Positions 1-5,622 of a stretch of 5,622 bases of DNA are shown here, in pieces. How positions within the stretch are numbered: position 1 is the stretch's first letter; each line of letters starts with the position of its first letter. The notes under the pieces were generated by a model. That model searched no databases. It was not told where the DNA came from and was given only the letters and a program-made list of their open reading frames with translations. The position numbers were made by a program, and so were the translations under genes. The DNA is from Schlegelella_A sp038258415 (GTDB lineage: Bacteria > Pseudomonadota > Gammaproteobacteria > Burkholderiales > Burkholderiaceae_C), in the NCBI GenBank assembly GCA_038258415.1, contig JBBSPY010000228.1, forward strand, positions 1 to 5,622, read 5' to 3'.

Positions 1-1188
1 CAGCACGCCCTCCTCCATCGCCTTCAGCCCACACACGTAGAAGTGCGCGTGCGGATCGGCCAGCAGCAGGGCGAGATCCGCCGCCCGCTCGCGCATCAGG
101 TCCTGCACATACTTCTTCGGCTGCCCCGGCGTGCGCGAGAACGCGAGGTTGACGTCGATGTAGTCCTTCGGCAGCGAGGTCACCGGGCCGAAGTACGGCA
201 GCTCCTCGCGCGTGCGTGCGCCGAAGAAGAGCATAAGCTTGCCGCCTTCGAACTTGCCGGTCTTGCGCAGGCGCCGGCGCCACTCGGTCATCGCCCGCAT
301 CGGCGCGCTACCGGTGCCGGTGCAGATCATCACGATGTGCGACTTCGGGTGGTTCGGCATCAGGAAGCTCTGGCCGAACGGGCCGATCACCTGAACCGTG
401 TCGCCGACCTTGAGGTCGCAGACGTAGTTCGACGCGACGCCGGTGGCGGGCCGGCCCTGGTGGTCGGCGAGCACGCGTTTCACGGTCAGCGACACGTTGT
501 TGTAGCCCGGCCGCTCGCCGTTGCGCGGGCTCGCCACGCTGTACTGGCGCGCGACCAGCGGCTTGCCGCGGGCGTCGAGGCCCGGCGGCACGATGCCGAT
601 CGACTGGCCCTCGAGCACCGGAAACGGCATGGCGCCGAAGTCGAGCACGATGTGGTGCGTCTGGTTCTCGAAGCCGGCCTCGGTGCAGTTGACGTTGCCG
701 GCGACGGTGGCCGTGGTCGCGTTCTTCGGGCCGTGCAGGTTGACGTATGCGTGCGCCGCCGACCAGGGCGGCACGGTCGAGCCGAACGACGCGCTGTTGA
801 ACGGTGCCTCGCCGGCCGCCGCCTCGGGCGCCACCGCCAGCACGGCAGGAGCGGCCGCAGCGGATGCGACCGCCGCACCGGGCTCGACGCCCGCCGCCTC
901 CAGCTGCTCCGGCGTGAGTTCGGGTGGCAGCTCGTCCCACGACAGCTGCTCCTCGATCGGGTAGGCGATCGTCCTCGGCATCGTCCGCCAGTTGTCGATC
1001 GAGCCGGTCGGGCACGGCGAGATGCAGGCCATGCAGAGGTTGCACACGTCGGCGCGAACGACGTAGTTGTTGTCGTCGTGGGTGATCGCGCCCACCGGGC
1101 ACGTCGCTTCGCAGGTGTTGCAGCGGATGCAGATCTCGGGATCGATCAGGTGCTGCCTGATGAGAACGGCGTCGCTCATGTCGATCAT
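1..1188 (-). CDS. boxA: BoxA, NADPH-dependent reductase component of benzoyl-CoA 2,3-epoxidase (3' end cut by window edge)
   Basis: BoxA is a cytoplasmic FAD and iron-sulfur protein that passes electrons from NADPH to the di-iron epoxidase BoxB. I translated the minus strand from the ATG at 1188; 396 residues are visible and the frame is still open at base 1. Two bacterial-ferredoxin motifs (CxxCxxCxxxCP) lie at Cys20/23/26/30 and Cys49/52/55/59 and should bind two [4Fe-4S] clusters. An Ala/Pro/Glu-rich linker (about residues 95-128) leads to a ferredoxin-NADP reductase-like module. This module has the FAD motif RQYS at 214-217, the NADP-binding stretch TGTGSAP at about 290-296, and YVCGLKAME near 384-392. 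From memory of the family (a little over 400 residues), only some 15-25 C-terminal residues are missing. I chose the ATG at 1188 because AGGA lies 8 nt upstream; the ATG at 1179 (MSDAVLIRQH) lacks such a site. The gene is divergent from the SulP gene and so not adjacent to boxB. The domain order fits BoxA and I see no frameshift. Confidence 0.95.
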   Translation of the reverse strand, partial: MIDMSDAVLIRQHLIDPEICIRCNTCEATCPVGAITHDDNNYVVRADVCNLCMACISPCPTGSIDNWRTMPRTIAYPIEEQLSWDELPPELTPEQLEAAGVEPGAAVASAAAAPAVLAVAPEAAAGEAPFNSASFGSTVPPWSAAHAYVNLHGPKNATTATVAGNVNCTEAGFENQTHHIVLDFGAMPFPVLEGQSIGIVPPGLDARGKPLVARQYSVASPRNGERPGYNNVSLTVKRVLADHQGRPATGVASNYVCDLKVGDTVQVIGPFGQSFLMPNHPKSHIVMICTGTGSAPMRAMTEWRRRLRKTGKFEGGKLMLFFGARTREELPYFGPVTSLPKDYIDVNLAFSRTPGQPKKYVQDLMRERAADLALLLADPHAHFYVCGLKAMEEGVL

Positions 1189-1191
1189 CGG

Positions 1192-1200
1192 CCCTGTCCT
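1192..1200 (-). promoter_or_regulatory. Probable ribosome binding site of boxA
   Basis: On the minus strand the sequence AGGACAGGG precedes the ATG at 1188. AGGA ends 8 nt before that codon, a normal Shine-Dalgarno spacing, but 17 nt before the second in-frame ATG at 1179. This favours an N-terminus beginning MIDMSDAV over MSDAV. The three extra residues have no likely functional effect. Confidence 0.5.
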
Positions 1201-1202
1201 GC

Positions 1203-1221
1203 CATGCGTGGCGTTAGCATG
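1203..1221. repeat. Short inverted repeat CATGC-N9-GCATG, possible operator
   Basis: The arms CATGC (1203-1207) and GCATG (1217-1221) are perfect inverted repeats separated by 9 bp, so arm centres are 14 bp apart. The element lies upstream of both divergent genes, where a regulator could act on either. The right arm overlaps a TGCA tetranucleotide at 1220-1223. TGCA repeats have been reported as the binding element of the BzdR/BoxR repressors of benzoate pathways in Azoarcus, but only one copy lies in the non-coding region here. A 5-bp arm can easily arise by chance. Confidence 0.25.
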
Positions 1222-1276
1222 CATTTTTCTCGCGCTTTGGCGCGCCGGCGGCGTCCATGCCCACAACAGCGGCTCC

Positions 1277-2974
1277 ATGATCGCCCTTCTCGAGGGCTAT
1301 CACGCCGGTCTCTACGCCCGCTCACAGTGGCTGGGCAACATGGTCGCCGGCGTGATTGTCGGAGTCGTCGCGTTGCCTCTGGCGATGGCCTTCGCGATCG
1401 CCTCGGGGGCGCGGCCCGAACAGGGCCTCTACACGGCGATCGTCGGCGGCGCGCTGGTCTCGATCTTCGGCGGCACCCGGATGCAGATCGCCGGGCCGAC
1501 CGGCGCCTTCGTCGCCATTCTCGCCGGCATCACCGCCAGGTACGGCATCGGCGGGCTGCAGGTCGCCACGCTCATGGCCGGGGCGATGCTCGTGCTCATG
1601 GGCGTGGCGCGGCTCGGCGGCGTCATACGCTTCATCCCGTCGCCGGTCATCGTCGGCTTCACGGCCGGCATCGGCGTCGTCATCTTCGTCGGCCAGTGGC
1701 GCGATTTCCTGGGTCTGCCGCCCGTCGCCGGAGACCGCTTTCACGACAAGCTGTGGCATCTGCTGCAGGCCATGCCGCAGTTCCATCCGCAAACGCTCGC
1801 CCTGGCTCTGCTCGGCCTCGTACTCGTTGTCGCGCTGCCGCGCATCCGACCCCTCGCGCGGCTGCCGGGGCCCCTGGTCGCCATGGTCGTCGTCACCGCC
1901 GTGCAGTCGTGGCTGAAGCTGCCCGGCGTGGCGACGTTGGGCTCGGCCTTCGGCGGCATCCCCGTCGGACTGCCCAGCTTGCGGCTGCCCGATCTCTCGG
2001 TCTCGCAGATGCTGTCGCTGCTCGGGCCGGCGTTCGCGATCGCCATGCTCGGCTCGATCGAGTCGCTGCTCTCGGCCGTGGTCGCCGATGGAATGGCCGG
2101 CACCCGGCACGACGCCAACCAGGAGCTGGTCGGCCAGGGCCTCGCGAACCTGGTCGTGCCGCTGTTCGGAGGTTTCGCCGCCACCGGCGCCATCGCCCGC
2201 ACGGCCACCAACGTGCGCAACGGCGCCACCGGGCCACTGGCGGGAATCGTCCATGCGGCCACGCTCGTCTGCGTCCTGCTGTTCCTGGCCCCGCTCGCCT
2301 CGAAGGTGCCGCTGGCGGCGCTGGCGGCGATTCTGTTCGTCGTTGCCTGGAACATGAGCGATGCCAGGCACTTCGCACGCATCCTGCGGCGCGCGCCCGT
2401 GGCCGATCGCTGGATCCTCGCCACCACCTTTTTGCTCACCGTCTTCGCCGACCTGGTGGTTGCCGTCAACGTCGGGGTGATCCTCGCCGTGCTGCACTTT
2501 CTGCGCCGCATGTCGGAGAGCGTCGACACGCTTCCCGTCGACAGTCGCACTCTCGCCGGCGAGCTTGCGGCGCTGGGCCGCGAGTCGCTGCCGCCCGGTG
2601 TGCTGGTCTACGAGATCGGCGGGCCCATGTTCTTCGGCGCCGTCGAGAAGTTCGAGCGCGCCCTGCTCGAGACGCATGCGCTGCCGCGCGTACTGGTGCT
2701 GCGTCTGCACCGGGTGCCCTTCATGGACATCACGGGCATCCAGACGTTGGAAGAGGTCATCGAGGTCCTGCGGGGCCGAAAGGTCGTCGTCCTGCTGTGC
2801 GAGGCCAACGGGCGCGTGCTCGGCAAGCTGCGCACGGCCGGCGTGCTGACGACAACGGGCGACGCGGCGCACGCCTCGTACCTCGACACGCTCGGCGCGG
2901 CCCTGCGGCAGGCGGCCCTCGCCGCCGAGGCCAGCCGCGCGTCGGCCGGCCCCGACCCGCACGGCCCGGCCTGA
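1277..2974 (+). CDS. SulP/SLC26-family inorganic or organic anion permease with C-terminal STAS domain
   Basis: This is an inner-membrane secondary anion transporter of 565 residues, a usual length for bacterial SulP proteins. The membrane domain covers about residues 20-425. It opens with AGVIVGVVALPLAMAFAIASG, matching the family's first transmembrane segment, followed by RPEQGLY (46-52), QIAGPTGAF (70-78) and FIPSPVIVGFTAGIG (119-133). It also contains the typical ESLLSAVVAD (262-271) and ATGAIARTATN (302-312) stretches. A cytoplasmic STAS domain follows (about 440-545), with MFFGAVEKFE near its start and D484-I-T486-G487 at the usual DxSG/DxTG loop. Family members carry sulfate, bicarbonate, chloride or dicarboxylates (for example DauA/YchM); the substrate here cannot be read from sequence. 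I chose the ATG at 1277 because the protein then begins a few residues before the conserved GYxxGLY region. No good Shine-Dalgarno precedes it. An in-frame ATG at 1178 would add 33 residues with a hydrophobic run but would overlap the boxA start. The gene is opposite in strand to its box neighbours. Confidence 0.93.
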   Translation: MIALLEGYHAGLYARSQWLGNMVAGVIVGVVALPLAMAFAIASGARPEQGLYTAIVGGALVSIFGGTRMQIAGPTGAFVAILAGITARYGIGGLQVATLMAGAMLVLMGVARLGGVIRFIPSPVIVGFTAGIGVVIFVGQWRDFLGLPPVAGDRFHDKLWHLLQAMPQFHPQTLALALLGLVLVVALPRIRPLARLPGPLVAMVVVTAVQSWLKLPGVATLGSAFGGIPVGLPSLRLPDLSVSQMLSLLGPAFAIAMLGSIESLLSAVVADGMAGTRHDANQELVGQGLANLVVPLFGGFAATGAIARTATNVRNGATGPLAGIVHAATLVCVLLFLAPLASKVPLAALAAILFVVAWNMSDARHFARILRRAPVADRWILATTFLLTVFADLVVAVNVGVILAVLHFLRRMSESVDTLPVDSRTLAGELAALGRESLPPGVLVYEIGGPMFFGAVEKFERALLETHALPRVLVLRLHRVPFMDITGIQTLEEVIEVLRGRKVVVLLCEANGRVLGKLRTAGVLTTTGDAAHASYLDTLGAALRQAALAAEASRASAGPDPHGPA

Positions 2975-2985
2975 GCGGCAGTCGA
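2975..2985. other. Convergent junction between the SulP gene and boxB, no terminator seen
   Basis: Only 11 bp separate the TGA of the SulP gene (2972-2974, plus) from the TGA of boxB (2986-2988, minus). There is no room for an intrinsic terminator between them and no T-tract nearby on either strand. A GC-rich inverted repeat GTCGG-N6-CCGAC (2941-2956) lies inside the SulP 3' end but lacks a U-run. Transcripts from the two sides probably overlap at their 3' ends. Confidence 0.6.
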
Positions 2986-4410
2986 TCACCCGAAGCGCAC
3001 GTACTCGAAGTCGACCGGCTGCTTGTTGATGCCGATCGCCGGCGGCGCGATCCAGCCGGCGAACTTGCCCGGTTCGGCGACGCGGCCCATCAGCGACGCG
3101 ACAAACGCGAAGTCGTCGGCCGTCGGCAGCCAGGCGGCCTGGCGCGCGCTCCACTCCTCCACGCTCACCGGCGCGCCTTCGGGCGAGATGCGCACGTTGG
3201 CGAGCGCGCCGATCTTGCGATTGAACGCCTTGTGCGGAACCGTCAGCCGCTGCGGCAGACCGGACTTCTCCAGCACCTTGTTCCAGCGGTTCACGCCGGC
3301 CACCGAGTCCTTGATGAAGTCGTCGCGCAGCACCTCGTTCAGGGCGTTGAGCATCGGCACTTCCTTCTCGACGAGCTGACCGTTCACGACCTCGAGCACC
3401 TTGTAGGTCTGGCCCTTCAGCACGTGGTCGTCGGTGCGCTTGCCTTCCTCGTAGCGACCCTTCAGGCCCGACGAATAGAACGTCGCGGCGTTGCTCGACT
3501 GGTCGGCACCGAACAGGTCGATCGTCACCGAGTAATGGAAATTGAGATAGCGCTGGATCGTGCCGAGGTCGATCGCGCCGGCCTCGCGGATCGTCTTCGC
3601 GTCGTCGGTCTGCAACTGGTTCATCAGCTGCGCCGTGCGCTGGATGACGCGCGAGACGCCGCTCTCGCCCACGAACATGTGGTGGGCCTCTTCGGTCAGC
3701 ATGAACTTCGTGGTGCGCGCCAGCGGATCGAACGCGCTCTCGGTGAGCGCGGAGAGCTGGAACTTGCCGTCGCGATCGGTGAAGTACGTGAACATGAAAA
3801 AGGCCAGCCAGTCGGGCGTCTTCTCGTTGAAGGCGCCGAGGATGCGCGGGTTGTTGGCGTCGCCCGAGGTGCGCTCGAGCAGCGCGCCGGCTTCCTCGCG
3901 GCCGTCGCGGCCGAAGAACTTCTGCAGCAGGTAGACCATCGCCCACAAGTGGCGGCCTTCCTCGACGTTGATCTGGAACAGGTTGCGCAGGTCGTAGTTC
4001 GACGGCGCGGTGAGCCCGAGGTGGCGCTGCTGCTCGACCGACGCGGGCTCGGTGTCGCCCTGCGTGACGATGATGCGGCGCAGGTTGGCGCGGTGCTCGC
4101 CGGGAACGTCCTGCCAGGCGGTCTCGCCCTTGTGGTCGCCGAAGTGGATCTGCCGCTCCGCGTCACCGGGGTTGAGAAAGATGCCCCAGCGGTAGTCGCG
4201 CATCTTCACGTAGTCGAAGTGCGCCCAGCCCGCAGGGTCGACGCTCGTCGCTGTGCGCAGGTAGACGTCGTGATCGGTCGAGCCTTCGGGGCCGACGTCG
4301 TCCCACCAGTTGATGAAGTTCGGCTGCCACTGCTCGAGCGCGCGCTGCAGCGTGCGGTCGGAGGCGAGGTCGACGTTGTTCGGGATCTTCTGGCTGTAGT
4401 CGATGGACAT
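2986..4410 (-). CDS. boxB: BoxB, di-iron oxygenase component of benzoyl-CoA 2,3-epoxidase
   Basis: BoxB is a soluble class I di-iron enzyme. With O2 and electrons from BoxA it converts benzoyl-CoA to 2,3-epoxybenzoyl-CoA, the ring-activating step of the aerobic benzoyl-CoA pathway. The protein is complete at 474 residues, matching the family length of about 473, and begins MSIDYSQKIPNNVDLASDR. The metal site is intact: Glu121 in GDTEPASVEQ, E151-G-R-H154 in QINVEEGRHLW, Asp212 in YFTDRDGKF, and E241-A-H-H244 in LTEEAHHMF. These sit one residue beyond the ligand numbers I recall for the Azoarcus evansii structure (120, 150, 153, 211, 240, 243). The C-terminus ends in VDFEYVRFG. The start follows the boxC stop after 11 bp. 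No Shine-Dalgarno sequence is evident upstream, so translation may depend on coupling to boxC. The same-strand reading frame continues upstream through boxC, but the homologous protein begins at this ATG. Confidence 0.98.
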   Translation of the reverse strand: MSIDYSQKIPNNVDLASDRTLQRALEQWQPNFINWWDDVGPEGSTDHDVYLRTATSVDPAGWAHFDYVKMRDYRWGIFLNPGDAERQIHFGDHKGETAWQDVPGEHRANLRRIIVTQGDTEPASVEQQRHLGLTAPSNYDLRNLFQINVEEGRHLWAMVYLLQKFFGRDGREEAGALLERTSGDANNPRILGAFNEKTPDWLAFFMFTYFTDRDGKFQLSALTESAFDPLARTTKFMLTEEAHHMFVGESGVSRVIQRTAQLMNQLQTDDAKTIREAGAIDLGTIQRYLNFHYSVTIDLFGADQSSNAATFYSSGLKGRYEEGKRTDDHVLKGQTYKVLEVVNGQLVEKEVPMLNALNEVLRDDFIKDSVAGVNRWNKVLEKSGLPQRLTVPHKAFNRKIGALANVRISPEGAPVSVEEWSARQAAWLPTADDFAFVASLMGRVAEPGKFAGWIAPPAIGINKQPVDFEYVRFG

Positions 4411-4421
4411 GGTGGTGTGAT

Positions 4422-5622
4422 TCAAACCCGGGTGAAATCGAAGCCGGCCTTCTCGCCGGTGCCGTAGACCTTGAGCGCGCCCCGCTCGCCGACGGCATTG
4501 GGCCGCTGGAAGATCCAGTTCTGCCACGCCGTGAGCCGACCGAAGATGCGCGTGGCCATGTTCTCCGGGCCGCCGAAGCGAAGGTTGGCCTCGAGGCCGG
4601 TGAGCGCGTCGGGGTTCATCGCCGCGCGTTCTTCCAGCGCGATGCGGATCTCGTCGTCCCAGTCGATGTCGTCGGGCGCGGCGGTGACGAGGCCGAGCCT
4701 GAGCGCAGCGTCGGCGTCGAGCGCGGTGCCGATCGCTGTCTTCGCGGCGCCGAGCTCGGCTTCGTCGCCGTAGAAGCGGCGCGCAAGGCGCGACTGGCCG
4801 TCGACCAGCGGCAGCGGGCCGAAGTTCATCTCGTCGAGCCGCATCCTCGGCGCCTTCGCGGCGGCGTCCGGCAGCGCGAGCATGTAGGTGCGGTCGGCGG
4901 CGAAGGCGAGTTCGGCGAGCAGGCCGGCGAAGCATGACCCGGGCTCGACGAGGGCGAACAGCGTGCGCGACGAGACATCGAGCCGGGCAAAGGTGCGGCG
5001 CAGCATGCCGATCGTCTCGCGGACGAACCCGTGGTCTCGATGGGCGAGCAGCGTGCGACCCGCCGCGAGCACCGAGTCGGCCTCGCCTTCGGTCTTCAGG
5101 ATCCACGTGCCGAGCTCGAGCTCGTTGGTGCGCAGGTGCAGGATCGCGTCGTCGAGCTCGCGGGCCATGGCGAGCGGCCACCACGCCGCTCCGGCGGCTT
5201 CGATCGCCGCCACGTCGCCCGGCTGATCGCCCAGCGGCGCACGGACGGTGATCGTCGCCGTGCGCCTGGCACGATCGAGGTCGACGGACACGTGGGCGTA
5301 GCGCAGCGCGTCGGCGCTGTCTTCGCGCTCGATGCGAGCCAGCACAACGCCCTTCGCGCCGGCCGGCCTGTCGCTGGCGGCGGCGAGCCGCTCGGCGGCC
5401 GCGTGCACGGCTCCAGCGAATTGCGCCGGCTTGGCGATCGAATCGACGAGTCTCCAGTCGACCGCCCGTTGCCCGCGAACGCCCTCGACGCTGGTGCAGA
5501 AGATGTCGGCGAGGTCGTGCCGCACCTTGCGCTTGTCGGTGACGCGCGTGAGGCCGCCGGTGCCGGGCAGCACGCCGAGCAGCGGCACCTCGGGCAACGA
5601 CACCGACGACGACCGGTCGTCG
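4422..5622 (-). CDS. boxC: BoxC, 2,3-epoxybenzoyl-CoA dihydrolase (5' part beyond window edge)
   Basis: BoxC is a crotonase-superfamily enzyme that adds water to 2,3-epoxybenzoyl-CoA and opens the ring, releasing formate and 3,4-dehydroadipyl-CoA semialdehyde. The C-terminal 399 residues are visible and the frame is open at the right edge. The full protein is about 550 residues in the family, so some 150-160 N-terminal residues are outside. The fragment enters the first crotonase domain at SLPEVPLLGVLPGTGGLTR. Glu11 of the fragment (codon 5589-5591) is in the position of the catalytic Glu of enoyl-CoA hydratases (PEI.LG..PG.GG). A second crotonase-like domain contains FVRETIGMLRRTFARLDVSS and the EPGSCFAG loop (fragment residues 226-233). 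The conserved C-terminus includes LTGLEANLRFGGPENM and TAWQNWIFQRPNAVGE. A GTG at 5601-5603 can mimic a start but is an internal Val, because the upstream residues (DDRSSS) continue the BoxC sequence. It is the first of the box genes in reading order and is likely cotranscribed with boxB. Confidence 0.97.
   Translation of the reverse strand, partial: DDRSSSVSLPEVPLLGVLPGTGGLTRVTDKRKVRHDLADIFCTSVEGVRGQRAVDWRLVDSIAKPAQFAGAVHAAAERLAAASDRPAGAKGVVLARIEREDSADALRYAHVSVDLDRARRTATITVRAPLGDQPGDVAAIEAAGAAWWPLAMARELDDAILHLRTNELELGTWILKTEGEADSVLAAGRTLLAHRDHGFVRETIGMLRRTFARLDVSSRTLFALVEPGSCFAGLLAELAFAADRTYMLALPDAAAKAPRMRLDEMNFGPLPLVDGQSRLARRFYGDEAELGAAKTAIGTALDADAALRLGLVTAAPDDIDWDDEIRIALEERAAMNPDALTGLEANLRFGGPENMATRIFGRLTAWQNWIFQRPNAVGERGALKVYGTGEKAGFDFTRV

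Larger units (their letters stand above)
1189..1276. promoter_or_regulatory. Divergent intergenic region between boxA and the SulP gene, expected to hold both promoters
   Basis: This 88-bp stretch separates the chosen boxA start (minus) from the chosen SulP start (plus), so promoters for both should lie here or just inside the flanking genes. It holds the window's most AT-rich patch, GCATGCATTTTTCT at about 1217-1230. It also contains a short inverted repeat at 1203-1221, a small hairpin CGCGC-TTTG-GCGCG at 1231-1244, and a single TGCA at 1220-1223. I find no convincing sigma-70 -35/-10 pair on either strand. The promoter role is inferred from gene arrangement only. Confidence 0.45.

Noticed and set aside
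1020..1048. Cluster of TGCA tetranucleotides that could resemble BoxR-type sites
   Set aside because: They fall inside the boxA ferredoxin region and are explained by Cys codons (TGC followed by A-starting codons) and neighbouring coding sequence on the minus strand.
2941..2956. GTCGG-N6-CCGAC inverted repeat near the SulP stop as a terminator
   Set aside because: It lies inside coding sequence, has only 5-bp arms and no following T-tract on either strand.
1322..3946. An 874-codon minus-strand frame spanning the SulP gene and part of boxB
   Set aside because: It is highly charged, low-complexity sequence without a recognisable domain, antisense to SulP and out of frame with boxB; a GC-driven spurious frame.
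43..4467. A 1474-codon open frame on the plus strand running antisense to boxA and boxB and through the SulP gene in another frame
   Set aside because: Its translation is dominated by Arg, Ala, Gly, Val and His with no recognisable domain. It is in codon register opposite boxA and boxB, where absence of TTA, CTA and TCA codons in very GC-rich genes leaves the antisense frame free of stops. The three recognised genes explain the same DNA fully.
2986..5184. A 732-codon minus-strand frame that would extend BoxB upstream through boxC
   Set aside because: Only the part from 4410 down is BoxB. The upstream part is low-complexity Arg/Ala/His sequence in a shifted frame over boxC, and the family N-terminus matches the ATG at 4410.
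4422..5603. BoxC as a complete 393-residue protein starting with GTG at 5603
   Set aside because: The frame is open upstream to the window edge, and the residues before the GTG (DDRSSS) continue the conserved BoxC crotonase domain. The gene is partial, not short.

Overview
The window carries the core of the aerobic benzoyl-CoA (box) pathway for degrading benzoate and related aromatics through CoA thioesters. Base composition is very GC-rich (about two thirds by eye). Together with close resemblance to the Azoarcus, Burkholderia and related box proteins, this suggests a betaproteobacterium, perhaps Burkholderiales or Rhodocyclales. Some alphaproteobacteria also have box genes, so the assignment is tentative.

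Layout. Three box genes lie on the minus strand and read from the right edge to the left edge. The 3' two thirds of boxC (2,3-epoxybenzoyl-CoA dihydrolase) runs off the right end, complete boxB (di-iron benzoyl-CoA 2,3-epoxidase) follows 11 bp behind it, and boxA (the NADPH-ferredoxin-type reductase of the epoxidase) is cut by the left end near its C-terminus. Between boxB and boxA sits one complete gene on the plus strand. It encodes a SulP/SLC26-type anion permease with a C-terminal STAS domain. It converges on boxB (11 bp between stop codons) and diverges from boxA (88 bp between the chosen starts). Nearly all the sequence is coding, and the only sizeable non-coding stretch is this divergent region.

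How the genes work together. BoxA takes electrons from NADPH through FAD and two [4Fe-4S] clusters to BoxB. BoxB inserts one oxygen atom of O2 into the ring of benzoyl-CoA, giving 2,3-epoxybenzoyl-CoA. BoxC then hydrolyses and opens the ring, giving 3,4-dehydroadipyl-CoA semialdehyde and formate. The benzoate-CoA ligase, the aldehyde dehydrogenase (boxD) and the regulator (boxR) are not in the window. The SulP protein is presumably an inner-membrane anion transporter. Whether it serves this pathway cannot be told from sequence alone.

The most notable point is the architecture. An oppositely oriented transporter gene separates the oxygenase gene boxB from its reductase gene boxA, so boxA probably has its own promoter in the divergent region.
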